The translations under genes were made by a program, and so were the position numbers. The notes under the pieces were generated by a model. That model searched no databases. It saw only the letters and a list, made by a program, of their open reading frames with translations, and was not told where the DNA came from. Below, in pieces: positions 24,076 to 34,945 of a stretch of DNA of 64,000 nt. Positions within the stretch are counted from its first letter, which is position 1. Every line of letters begins with the position of its first letter. This stretch comes from Loxodes magnus (lineage: Eukaryota > Ciliophora > Karyorelictea > Loxodida > Loxodidae), in the NCBI GenBank assembly GCA_946699065.1, contig CAMPDV010000845.1:62001-126000 (forward strand), given 5' to 3'.

Positions 24076-25037
24076 ATAAAAAAATGGTTGAAGGTTTCAA
24101 AAAGGGAGTTTATACCACCTCCGCAAAAAAGGAGACAAATCCAGAAACAACTTCTCATCAATCTTCTTACACCTAACCCTAATCTTTTTCTTCTTAATAA
24201 CCTGGATTATAACAAGAAGATCGGAAACAGCCTAAAAAAGCGACACATACTGAAACGCCAACGTCGGAGGAGTAAACAAGGACGCAGATGAAGGCTGCCC
24301 TTCACCAAAATGTCTCTGATGTAAATCCTTCTGGCTAGATGAGCATGGAGCTGCTCATCAAAGTGGTCCTAAACCTCTAGGAAGAGGTCAGGAAACTCAG
24401 GAAGGAGAACGAGAAGCTATCAAGCAGACCCAGCATGGATTGCAGGATACTTTAGATCTCAGAATGTCTAACACTGAAAGGGAGATTGATGTCCTATGGA
24501 AGTATCAGCAGGAGCAGTTTAACCAGACTAACTCTTAAGTGCAAAGGATACAAGATTAGAGCCAGCAGATTGAAAGCATCTTGCAAAGTCAGAGAAGTTA
24601 GCAGATCCCATTAGAGTAGGTAAATTCTGATAAGATGGAGATTGAGAATAATCCTCACCAAGAAAAAATAATTGAACCAAAACTCAAGATTTAGAAATTT
24701 TGCTACTACTGTAAAAGTAAATAACATCTTTGGAAGAATTGTAACGGCTTTAGAAAACTCAAGGAGAAACCTTGGAAGAGATAATTATAATAATAAATAC
24801 GAAAAAAGAAAAATTAGATCTGGTGCAATGAAAAAGGGTTAGTTTATAGAATTAAGAAGCCTTCTGAATAAAAAGAACCAGAAGAATTAATTTGAATTAA
24901 TACCGGAAGGAGAAAGAGAATTTGAAATACAAGACTCGCGAGTGTTAGGGCTCGTAAAAAGCTAGATTTAAACTCAAAAACCTTTATTAAGTGGTGATTA
25001 GTTAGACACCACAGACACTTTTTAATAATATTATTAT
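24076..25037 (+). mobile_element. Zinc-knuckle (ORF1-only) retroposon with 16-bp target duplications
   Basis: ATG at 24084 (MVEGFKKGVYTTSAKKE), followed by a T/Q/S-rich N-terminus, NPSGQMSMELLIKVVLNLQE and a coiled coil, then CYYCKSKQHLWKNC near 24700 (exact C-x2-C-x4-H-x4-C) and a short tail (IWCNEKGLVYRIKKPSEQKE). The frame is interrupted, and both unit copies share the same state, so decay predates the 28.8-kb duplication. Length is 962 bp, close to the 946 bp of the element at 19933. No enzymatic domain. Confidence 0.75.
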
Positions 25038-25053
25038 AAATAAATTAAATATA
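25038..25053. repeat. Target-site duplication, right (16 bp)
   Basis: Exact partner of 24060-24075. Confidence 0.7.
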
Positions 25054-25839
25054 TAATTTGTAATAAAAGAAAAGTAATAAAAGAGAAATATATAATATGA
25101 GATAAGAATTAATAAAATAATTATATAAATATACAGATATAAAATATATATGCTTTTAGTAAATACAAGTATTAGTAATAGATTTATAAATTATTATAAA
25201 ATAATATCATCTAAAGCTAAAAAAATTAAGCAATAAACTGCAGAAGGATTTTAGTTAATTAAAAGAGTTAAAAAAGGAAAATAAAATTATTATAATATTT
25301 AAATTTTGTCAAGTTAGATTCAATTTTTAAACTAAAGGTAAAAATACATTTTTTAAGACCCTTTCTGTCTAAATTAATTTATAAAAAGTTAAAAATATAA
25401 AAGGCAACAATATTTTATTAATTTAAAAATAAAACAAATAAAAAGAAACCATTAATTAAAATAAATAAGATAGTTATAAATTTTATTTATGTTATTTTTA
25501 CATATAACATAAATAAAAAATATATAGTTTAATATAAAATTCATTAATTAAACTAAAATTTCTTAATCAGTTAGATATTTATAAGATTTTTAGTTGGCCA
25601 TTAATATTTCAATAGTATAATTTCTTTTTAGAATTTTCTAATATGATATATATTACATGAAATGGAACAATAGCTAATAAAAATTGAAAATAAAATTGAA
25701 ATTGATATACAATAAAATTAACAAAAATATTTTATAGATATTTATTAAGTTAAATAGATATCCTTTTATTAAATTTAATAGCTTCAATTATATTTAAATT
25801 AATTATATAATTAATTTTTTAACTTAACTAAAAATATCT
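25054..25839. other. Very AT-rich spacer
   Basis: Nothing recognised; conserved in unit 2 with small indels. Confidence 0.5.
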
Positions 25840-26580
25840 TGATTAATAGGTACTCTTTCTTATGAATTTTCCCTGTTTAAACAAAGTTTCTCCTCTCTCA
25901 AATATAGCTCATCTTCATCCATAAAATGTCTGTTTCGACATTCCTATATAAACTTCCTCGCCATCAGATCCAATACATTAATTTTACTAATTGAGTTCTT
26001 CTTGGATTTATTTTAGTTTCTCATTCATTAATTTTATTTTATTCTTTAGAACTTTAATTTATTTTTTCAGTTCTTCTATTTCCTCTTTCATTATCTATAT
26101 TTTATTCTGTCAGTTCTGTTACACTAAGGATACCTTGCTCCTATAAATTCTAATAGAATTGCAGTAAAGCTCGTTGTATTTTATTAGGTCTTTTTAATGT
26201 GCTTCTTCAGAGTTAGTTTATACTTTTTGTATTATTATTATAGGAGAGAGGCTTGCTGTTACATTAACTCAATTTTTTTCTTTTTTGAGAATCATTGTTT
26301 GCTCAATTTTCTATAGGTATTGATATTCTTACTCGCTTAAATCCAATTTATTCAATTGCTTTTTCTATCTTTTATCTAATTCATCAGTTTCTAATCAATC
26401 TTTTATAGATTTATAATTTCTTTCTTATAAGGCCTTCATTTAATCTCTAGCTTTTGTAGATATATTTCTGACCGATATAAAGTTAGTTTGAATCAGGAGC
26501 TTTTTATTTTGATTAGATGATTCCAAAAAGCGTGGTTTGATTCCAGAATAATATAAATGGTATTGTCGGTCACTTGATAA
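25840..26580 (-). CDS. Possible coiled-coil protein
   Basis: One minus-strand frame reads without implausible breaks from about 26580 (SSDRQYHLYYSGIKPRFLES) through a long coiled coil (MKEEIEELKKQIKVLKNKIK, about 26070) to GSDGEEVYIGMSKQ near 25950. TGA codons fit Trp. The start codon is not clear. The unit 2 copy (about 54670-55420) carries extra bases that change its C-terminus, so selection is doubtful. It could be another retroposon ORF without its knuckle, or a host coiled-coil gene. Confidence 0.3.
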
Positions 26581-26599
26581 AAAAATAGTTTTCTTTTAC

Positions 26600-27798
26600 T
26601 CTTGATATTAATATTGGCTAAATGTTCTGATATTTCTAGTATTTAGTCTTAAGCCTTATATTAGTTAATAAGCTGCTTATAAATCTAAAATATATAAGAT
26701 GGAGAGTAATAGGGTATAGTTTCTAGACTATGATATGTATAATAAAAATGAGTAAATATCTAGTTTAAATAATAGTAAATTTAGTAATTTAGATATATAA
26801 TGATTTTAGTTAATATTTATACAACTAAATATAAAACTTACATTTAAATTAGCTTATAAACAAATACAATATATATAAACATTACTAATTTAACATTATT
26901 AATAGATCTCATATTTTAAAATTAATTAATCATCATCCACAATTTATAAGAAAGCGTTATATTACTTTAATTCTAAAAATTTAATAGCTTTATAAATAAT
27001 ATTAAATAGAATTAAATAATAAACCAATCATTTTAAGACTATTAGCACAATTTATCCAAAGTCAGCCAAATTCTATATTCTATTATTTTTATGTCATCAG
27101 TCAAATTTATTTTTTCATGTCAATATATAAAAAGTAAAAGAATATATTCTTATGAAAGCGCTCTTTAGATTAAAATTTATTAAAGCAATTTTATTAAACA
27201 AATCAATTAATTATATCTTTTTTATCACCCTGCTGCAAATTAAAAAACATTACTAGAAAGTTTAAATTTTAAATTAATAAGATAAAAAGTAAAATTTAAT
27301 GCTTTAATTTAAAATTTATTTTGTTTAATTCTTAGATAATTTAAATTAACTGAAAAACTAGTTTCAAATTTTATTTTAAACAATTTAATAATCTTACAAC
27401 AATTTAAATAAATTTATCTATCTACTTAATATTTTTAAGTTTAACTGATAATATGAAAAATTAAAAAAATGATAAATAAATTAATTAAATTTATAAAGTG
27501 ATTTAAAAAAATTTAATAATATAATTTAAAATAAACAGAAAGTTTAGAAATGGGAAAAACTAATTAGAGCAACTGTTTAAGGATTTATTTTTACAACATT
27601 TCTTTTCTCTCGTTACCTTTCATATTATGATTTTTGATTTATTTGATTAATTATAACTATTTAAACAAATTTTTTCTATAAAGAACTTTATATTAAATGA
27701 GTAGTTCTTTATTCAATTATTTCAATCTTTTCTATAGAAATAAATTATGCTTCTTTTTAATTATTATCTGTTTTATTTTTATATTTTAATAAAATAAT
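26600..27798. other. Very AT-rich spacer
   Basis: No gene recognised. Unit 2 differs here by indels, including an extra block of about 100 bp near 55870-55950. Confidence 0.45.
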
Positions 27799-28371
27799 AT
27801 GACACAGATTAAATCAGGAATTTTCGAGGCTCAAAAAAGGAGTTATCAACATCTAGAGAGACTAGGGCTAACAAGGAGGCATAAAAAGATCACCCAACCG
27901 AATCAAGAATACTATTATTGAAGAGAACCTTATGAATTAGTTTAAATATATAATTAATTCACTGTTTCTGATTTCACTGCAAAATAGTAAATAAACTATT
28001 TATTAGCTGATTAAAAGTGTCTTTAAATTTATTGAATCTTTTTTGAATTTTTCTCGACTCAATTTGATACAACCTTAAGACATTCCAGTTTCTCCAAATG
28101 GGATTCTTATGTGATCTTGAACCTTGGATTTTTTCAAAACAAGCAATTATTTTAATAGGTATTAATTTTAGAAAAGTGTAAGTTTCCTCAAAACTTAACA
28201 TAATCATCTTTAATATTTGCCTTATTATACGACATGTGAAAAAGGAGATTTTAATCAAGAACCAGGAATCATAGAATAGGAGCAAACCGTCAATCGAGCT
28301 TTAAAACATACGATAATCTTGAATAAGTTAAGTCTATCCTCTAGAGACCGTCGATCCTAATCTACAGTTGA
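27799..28371 (+). CDS. Hypothetical protein, 190 residues
   Basis: ATG at 27799 (MTQIKSGIFEAQKRSYQHLE) and TGA at 28369-28371 are in one frame. The N-terminal 45 residues are basic (LERLGLTRRHKKITQPNQEY), the middle is hydrophobic and aromatic (FSKWDSYVILNLGFFQNKQL), and the C-terminus is again basic (MWKRRFQSRTRNHRIGANRQ). Internal TGA codons read as Trp. GC content is above the flanks. I do not recognise a family. The unit 2 copy (56750-57323) has one extra base and is out of frame, so if this is a gene only the unit 1 copy is whole. Confidence 0.45.
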
Positions 28372-31300
28372 TAGCTTATAGACCAAGCTGAAAGTAGCTA
28401 TAAATAAAATTTTAAATTAAAATAAATATAATATAAATATCAAATTGATTAAATATACAAAATTATGAACAAAAATAATTAAAAAAATAAAATATTCTAA
28501 TAAAATTCTATCCATTATAAAATATATGTAAAAGCAAAAAATCTTAATTTTGGTATTAAAAGAAAAATAATAAGAGTAAAACATATAAAGGAATTTTAAA
28601 GCATTAGAATTAATAGAATTAAATAAAATGTAAAAAACGATAAAAAATTGAGATTGAGCATAAAGGAAATATAAAACTAAAAGAAATAAAATAAATAATT
28701 TAAAAAATTTAATTTAAAAATAAAATTAGATATATTAACACTATTGCTAACAGTATATTATCAATAATTTTTGAATAATATAAATAAAATTTTTAATTTT
28801 ATTATATTTTTAAAGTTATAATGACTTTTATATATTTATCTTTAAAATAATATAAATAATAACATATAAAAAAGCTTAAGTAGGAGTACTATTTGATCAA
28901 ATTAGATGGAAATTATTTATTTGTAAACTGTTCTGATGAATAGCAACATAATTATAGCAGTCGAAAATTTTACCATCGTTGTTGCGCTTTCTACAAAGCT
29001 GGAAATTAAATATTCAAATTTGAAAATTAGGTAATATTTTAAATAAAGCTCTGTTAATTTCACTACTTTGCCAAAAATTTTTTAAAGTATTTGAAATGGT
29101 TCTGATAAATTCAATTAACTGAAGAGGCAAAAAGAAAATAAAGCTCAAAGAAAATGGAATATATGTCCAAGCCATGTAGTTGATATAATTATGATTAGCT
29201 TTATATTTCTTTTATGACACAGTCATTTTTTAAAAAACAAGCAAATTTAAATCGGTCCCATCAAGAGCAAAAAAGCCTGAATTATGATCCTAATATCCAA
29301 TGTTTTTAAACGCTTCTGAATTGAAGCACAAGTAATTTGGAAGAAATACAAATAAACAAAAGTCTAGGTTGAACAACTGCTTCGGACTTCTTATGAAACC
29401 TATATTTGATAGACTTTAAAAATTTCATAATATTTTTTAATCTTTAATATCCGAAAAACAAGAAAAAAAAGGACATTTTAGCACAACCTCTATATTTTTT
29501 CTATCTTTTTGGAGTGTAATTACATTATCTGAATTATTTTATGTAGCTTAATTATTCTCATTTGGAAGAAAGAAATATATTCCTTTAAATCTTTACTGTT
29601 TTCTATTCAGTAATTAAGCACAGCGTACTACTTTAGATTTACAATCTTAAATTACACCCTTTTACCATACTTCATACTGAAATTTGATTCTATATTTATA
29701 TTATCACACTTGGGTAAATATTCATTTCTTCACTGGATCAAAAAGAAAAAATACTAGAATAAACTTTTTTCACTCTAGCAAATTTTTTTCTGTAGTTATC
29801 TTAGCTTAATAATGTGTTATCTAATACCTTTTAGCATTTTCAATCCTAACCATATATTAAAAATATATTTAGTAGCAGTTAAAACATTTCTTTACGTAGA
29901 CTAAAAGGATTTTTTATCATATAATCAAGTTAAAATTTCAGCTAAAATGTTTCTAGTTTTTTTTATCTCTGATCATAATAAGCTACTTAGCCCATCTATA
30001 GAAATAATAAGTATAAAATATCAATTTGAAATTCCAATATTCTCTTATTTAGGTCTAATTAGTACTTATGTAAATTTTAACTATCTAGTTTATATTAAAT
30101 AAGATTTATTTTAGTTCTAGATGATTTTAAATGTAGAAATCTCATTAGACAAGCAAAGCAAGTTTATATATTAGTTTTAATTATTTTTGTTTTTCTTACT
30201 TTAAGTTATTAATTATATTTACCGAATTTCTCTTTGCTCATCTTAAATAAAAGTTGAGTTTAGTTTTTATTTTCTTAAAATATTTAATTATTAGTTTTTG
30301 TTAGCAATATATTCTACATTTTTATTTTACTGGTTGCTTTAAACCTGTAATCTGTGTGACGATATTATAAAATGCAAGAAATTTTGAAAAGTTATTAATA
30401 ATACTATTCAATTCTATAATGGCTTTTTTACACTATTTTATCTTATTCTTCGATCTTTAACTTATATTAAATATATTAAATTACAAACATTTTGCTTTAT
30501 TTCAATTCTGAATTTAGTATCTTTAACTTTAGGAAAACAAAAAGTTGCTCCTTATTTAGAATCTTACTTTATAACCGTTTTTAATTACGTTTATCTTAGG
30601 GGAAATTGTTTTTGCTCAGTTTTGTAACAAGAGCTTCTATTAATCTAATTTTAAGTATATATTACTTTTATTATTTAGCAAGCTTTATCTTATCTCAAAA
30701 GAACTATCTTTAATTTCAATTATAGCTTATTTGCTATTAACTTTTACTCCAAATTACTATTTGACAGTCTGTTAAGTACATTTTATAGTTTAGTAAATAT
30801 CATAAGTAAAAGAGCTCTCTTTAATATGTATATTTTGCTATAAAGTTTAGAATGAGAGCAAATTCTAATCCTAGTCTTTCTCTTATTCCTTTATTTATCA
30901 AGTTTAATATAATTTAATTTTAGATTTTTATAATATATAGTTTTGCTAATAATCATCCTTTCTATCTTATTCTTTTAAAATATTATATCTACTATCTAAG
31001 GCAAAAATAACTGTATTCTCTCTTCTATTAGCTAAATCGAATCTTTGGCAATCTTATAAGATATTATATAAAATATTTGAAGGCGAGAATAAAGAAACAC
31101 TTATATATTTTGTATATTTTATGCCTTACATTACTCTTATCTTTCAAACTCTTTTAAACCTTCTTATTTAATCTTGATTTTTCTCAGAAAATCTTTCATT
31201 TTATTCGAAAATGATTTTTAATTAGCTTAGCTAGTTATTTAGTGTCTATAATTTAAGTTTGCTTATAATATTTTACTTTTGTTAATCTTTAGTTTAATTA

Positions 31301-33000
31301 AGACCAAGAAGTTCCCCAACCTCTTTCTTTTAAAAATTAGCTAGATTGGATTATATACTTAGAGTTTTTATATTTAATTCTATATTCTTTGCGCAGAAAA
31401 GGTTTATTGAATATTCATTTTCTAAAAGGTTAATGAATTTTTAGATCTGATTTGTAACTTGAAATTGACATTTAATGAGGTGGTATGGGTTATCTACTTA
31501 AAGACAAGGCTCGAACTTAGAAAGAAAAGAGCGTCAGGTCTGATTATCGAGCCGTTTTATGATTATTTTAAAATTGAAGTATATATAGCTAAAATTTTAA
31601 TGGTATATTTACCTAATTAATTCTTTGAGGCTATTCTTTTACTTCCTTATAACGTCAGAGAAATTTATTAGAAAGTAACTAAATTTATTACAGCCGAGAA
31701 TTTTATATCTTTAGATACTTTCACTTAAAACACCAAATTAGTTTTAGTCCTCAAAAGAGCTTTACTTCAGCCTGATATATTGAGCTAGAAATTATCTAAA
31801 ATTGATTGATCTCGCAAGGTGTGTCAAAAGTTGAAAGAGCTGCATCTCATATAGCATTTTTCTTCAAATGCTGCTCTATTAGAGTTATTAAAACTATCAA
31901 TTTAATAATCTGAAATGACTTGAAAGTTAGACTTAGTTGATGGTGCTTTAGGTTTTTTATAATAAATTGACCCTAAAAGAAAACGCAGACTTCGTTGAAA
32001 AGAATGATAGTCCTGAAAAGATAAGCATAAGATATAATTTTTTATCGTAATATTACTCAAACTTAGAGTAGATACGATATTTTTAGAAAATAAATCAGCT
32101 AAAATTAACTAATTTTAGTAAAATATGAGTAACTGTAAAAAAGAAGAGTTTAATGCAGCTAGTTTATAAAAAAAACTACAGTTTAATTATTTTAAAATAG
32201 CATGGAAGAATTAAATATGGTTGCATTTAAGTAGAGTAGAACTAACTTAATTAATAAAAAACTAAACTGAAAAAATTTGTTTTAAGCAGCATGAGCTGAA
32301 AAATTAAATTAAAGATGTTGGCGAAGTAACTAAGTGAATAATTTTAAAGTTTATTTGAAGTTAACGTGTCTCAAAAATAAACTTGCAAAAGTAATACTGA
32401 AGAATTAATCAAGCTACTGCTAATTAATTAAAAGCTTCTTGAGGATTAATCATTATCTCCTATTATTTTTCTCACTTTCTACCTTCTGATCTGCTTAAGG
32501 ATACTTATTAAAGTAAAGAGATAGAATAAAAAGGGATTAAAGAAACGTCAAATTAAAATAAGAGTTCTATTTCAAGCTTTTATATTTTTATTTGACCTAC
32601 TCGATTATTAACCGAAATAAAGATAAATTAATAGGAATTATAAATTATAATAAATCAAATAAATATCTAATTCATTGTCAAAGAAAAACAGTAAAATGCA
32701 TTTTAATATTTAATCTTAAATAGCTATGACTAGTTTTAAATCGAATTCTGTTTGAACTGGTTTTAAATTTCTTTATTATAGCATAATTAGATTTATTAAA
32801 AGTATTTTATTTCTACTTTGAATCCGATAAAACTCGCTTTGAGAATTTTACTACGAATATAACTACATTCTCACTTGATATCATATTAATAATTTTAAAT
32901 TAAATACTCGCCTAACAAAATTTCTACTTCATATGTCTATGAAACTTTATTCTTTGTTTAAGTTTATATGAATTTTATGGTGCTGAAATAATTTGGAGCC
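28372..33000. other. AT-rich region with long open frames but no secure gene
   Basis: On the minus strand one frame stays open over most of 28890-31480 with TGA as Trp (for example FFALDGTDLNLLVFQ near 29260, ENTVIFALDSRYNILKEQ near 30980), and another continues above 31560. A plus-strand frame at 28905-29500 also looks plausible. Differences between units 1 and 2 at 28.9-29.4 kb and at 31.9 kb include indels of one and thirteen bases and many non-synonymous changes in every frame, so coding is not supported there. By contrast about 29.7-31.5 kb is nearly identical between units. I cannot assign a gene. Confidence 0.3.
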
Positions 33001-33570
33001 AATTACTCAGAGATTGATCTTACATTAAACTCTTAATTTAAAAATTAGCTATAAGTCTAAATTATTTACTTTGATTATTTAAAGCATTTCTTTAATTGAA
33101 TCTATTACAATTTTCTTTAATTACCATAATATTTTAATCTTTTTCTAGCATGAATTTACATAGCATTTCTTTGTTCAACTTGATTCCTCTTAAATTATCA
33201 GTTCCTTTAGTTAATTAGTTTGATTCTTCCTATTTAATATCAACTATTAATTTAGGGTTGCTTGTTTAGTCTTTTTCAAAGCAAAATTACTCTAATGTTT
33301 GTATTTATGTTCAGGCTCAATAAAAGCTATTTTTTCCGATATTGATTTTTTATTTATTATTAAAAGGGATTACATCTATTAGTTGTGGAAGTGAGCTAGT
33401 TACTTGTTGGAACCTATTTTGTCTAATGGATTTTGTCAATTACACCTTTTCATCATGGTGTTAAACTTTGGCTTTTCCATAAATTAAGGTAGCTTAAATT
33501 ATTTTATCGCAGAATTTATTAAGTTAAATTATTTTTTATTATTCTATCAATTGTTGCCTATCTCGCCCAT

Positions 33571-33584
33571 CATTCAAATTATTA
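33571..33584. repeat. Target-site duplication, left (14 bp)
   Basis: cattcaaattatta, repeated exactly at 33897-33910 around the GC-richer insertion. Confidence 0.8.
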
Positions 33585-33896
33585 ATTCATTTCAACTAAA
33601 AAAGTTTTTAGACCGGAAACTCCTTTCCGATTGCACGACCCAACGCTCTCTTTTTATGGAATAACGGGGATATCCTGTTGTGCTCCAGGCACAGCTGCTA
33701 GGGAGCTCCATCGCTATGAGCAGCCAGGCTTCAAGCCCCTACCAAGACCGGATAATCTCAAAGACAGTGTTCCCTTCAGAAAATGACTCTGACCAGGGAC
33801 TTTCTCAGCGACAGGAAAGGAACTTGTTCCTAGCCATAAAACCAGAAAGTGTTGTCACGAAGGTCATTCTCAGTTCCCACCATCTTTTCAATTATT
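33585..33896 (-). mobile_element. SINE-like 312-bp GC-richer insertion
   Basis: A compact block with about half G+C in a region of about one quarter. It is bounded by exact 14-bp direct repeats, and the homologous LINE fragment at about 18610-18650 shows the uninterrupted site. I found no Pol III A or B boxes and no tRNA, 5S or 7SL resemblance, so SINE is by size and behaviour only. On the minus strand a 91-residue Trp-rich frame runs from ATG 33867 to TGA 33592 and spans almost the whole insert. Also present in unit 2 at 62542-62853 with a few substitutions. Confidence 0.6.
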
Positions 33897-33910
33897 CATT
33901 CAAATTATTA
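33897..33910. repeat. Target-site duplication, right (14 bp)
   Basis: Exact partner of 33571-33584. Confidence 0.8.
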
Positions 33911-34929
33911 GTTAAGTAAATTTTATTCTTTAGGATTCAAATTTTTGCATGCTATTCATCTTTACTATTTCTTATAATTATTTAAAATTTCTTTAGGTTT
34001 TCTATTTTTGTACCTGTATCTTTTATTTTAGAGTGTTATTTCTTGATACGTATTCTACCACTTTAATTGATATTTCAATATAACTGATTATTAGCTTGAT
34101 TGATTTTTATCTTCTGTATTACTTAGTACTTTTTATAATTTTTAGACTGCACATCATCATATTGCCGAATGACTTAACTTTGCACTTAAATTTTTTCTTA
34201 CAGTCAAGTAATAATATTTTCTGTTTAAGTGGCTTTTAATAATTCTAAATACATAATTTTTCTATCATCAAGTTATTATTTTCCTTTTATTTTAGTTAAA
34301 ATTATCTGCTTGATATTTCTGAAGGCTTTTAGTTATTTTTTTGTTTAATTAAACTTTTGTTTATATCTAAAGAGTAGTTAATTAGGTAACTATTATTATT
34401 ATAGTATCAATTAATAATTCACTTCTTGATAGAAATATCAAAAAATTAATATTATCATTTTTTGTTAGATAATTTATTAAGTTATTCTTAATCAAAGAAA
34501 ACAGTTAGAATAAGTCTAGTTGGTATTATTCGTACATAATCTACATGTTATCCAAATTCTCTCTATAGGCATCTGAAGAGTTCCGTTGATGATACACATT
34601 ATTTTATTTTTGCTTTGCTTGTGTTATAACTTTTTAAATGTCTCACTATATTAAGATGAGATAGATTATTCTTATTTTTTAGATGGAGTTTTATACTTTA
34701 TTTCTTTTAAAGTTGCTTATTTTATAAAATTTTATTTTCTGCTAGTTTTATTAGTTTGACATATTTTTCTAGCTTTTTTCACCCTTAGACATCCCTCCTA
34801 AAAACTTGATTTCGATGCTGTTTTAATCTTATTGGTCTATCATATTAATCTCGAAAAGTTATTATGATTGAGTTTTTATCAAGAGTATAGGAGTTATAAT
34901 GGCTTGATTTTATTATTAGCTATAGAAGG

Positions 34930-34945
34930 ACATTTTTAAGTATAT
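34930..34945. repeat. LINE target-site duplication, left (16 bp)
   Basis: acatttttaagtatat, repeated exactly at 41578-41593. The single empty copy lies at 63884-63899 in unit 2. Confidence 0.95.

Larger units (their letters stand above)
33001..34929 (-). mobile_element. Truncated LINE fragment, module 2
   Basis: Same fragment as 16.9-19.2 kb, in the same position relative to a RING-Kelch gene, but more diverged and split by a 312-bp insertion at 33585-33896. Its right end (34860-34930) joins the RING-Kelch 3' flank without the retroposons that interrupt module 1, so it shows the older state of the junction. Inactive. Confidence 0.6.

Noticed and set aside
24088-24291. Basic 67-residue protein starting MKVSKREFIPPP
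   Set aside because: Shifted frame of the zinc-knuckle retroposon ORF whose true start is MVEGFKKG at 24084.
27974-28285. Minus-strand 103-residue ORF
   Set aside because: Overlaps the better plus-strand frame 27799-28371, which has a matched ATG and TGA.
28905-29500. Plus-strand frame resembling a FLYWCH or MULE transposase zinc finger (GNYLFVNCSDEQQ ... FYHRCCAFYKAG)
   Set aside because: A minus-strand frame over the same bases looks at least as good, and unit 2 has a one-base deletion and non-synonymous changes such as loss of the Arg before CC. Not supported as a gene.
31313-31327. Match to the Tetrahymena chromosome breakage sequence (CCAACCTCTTT part)
   Set aside because: Only 12 of 15 positions agree and that signal tolerates almost no change. 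The code usage also argues against Tetrahymena.
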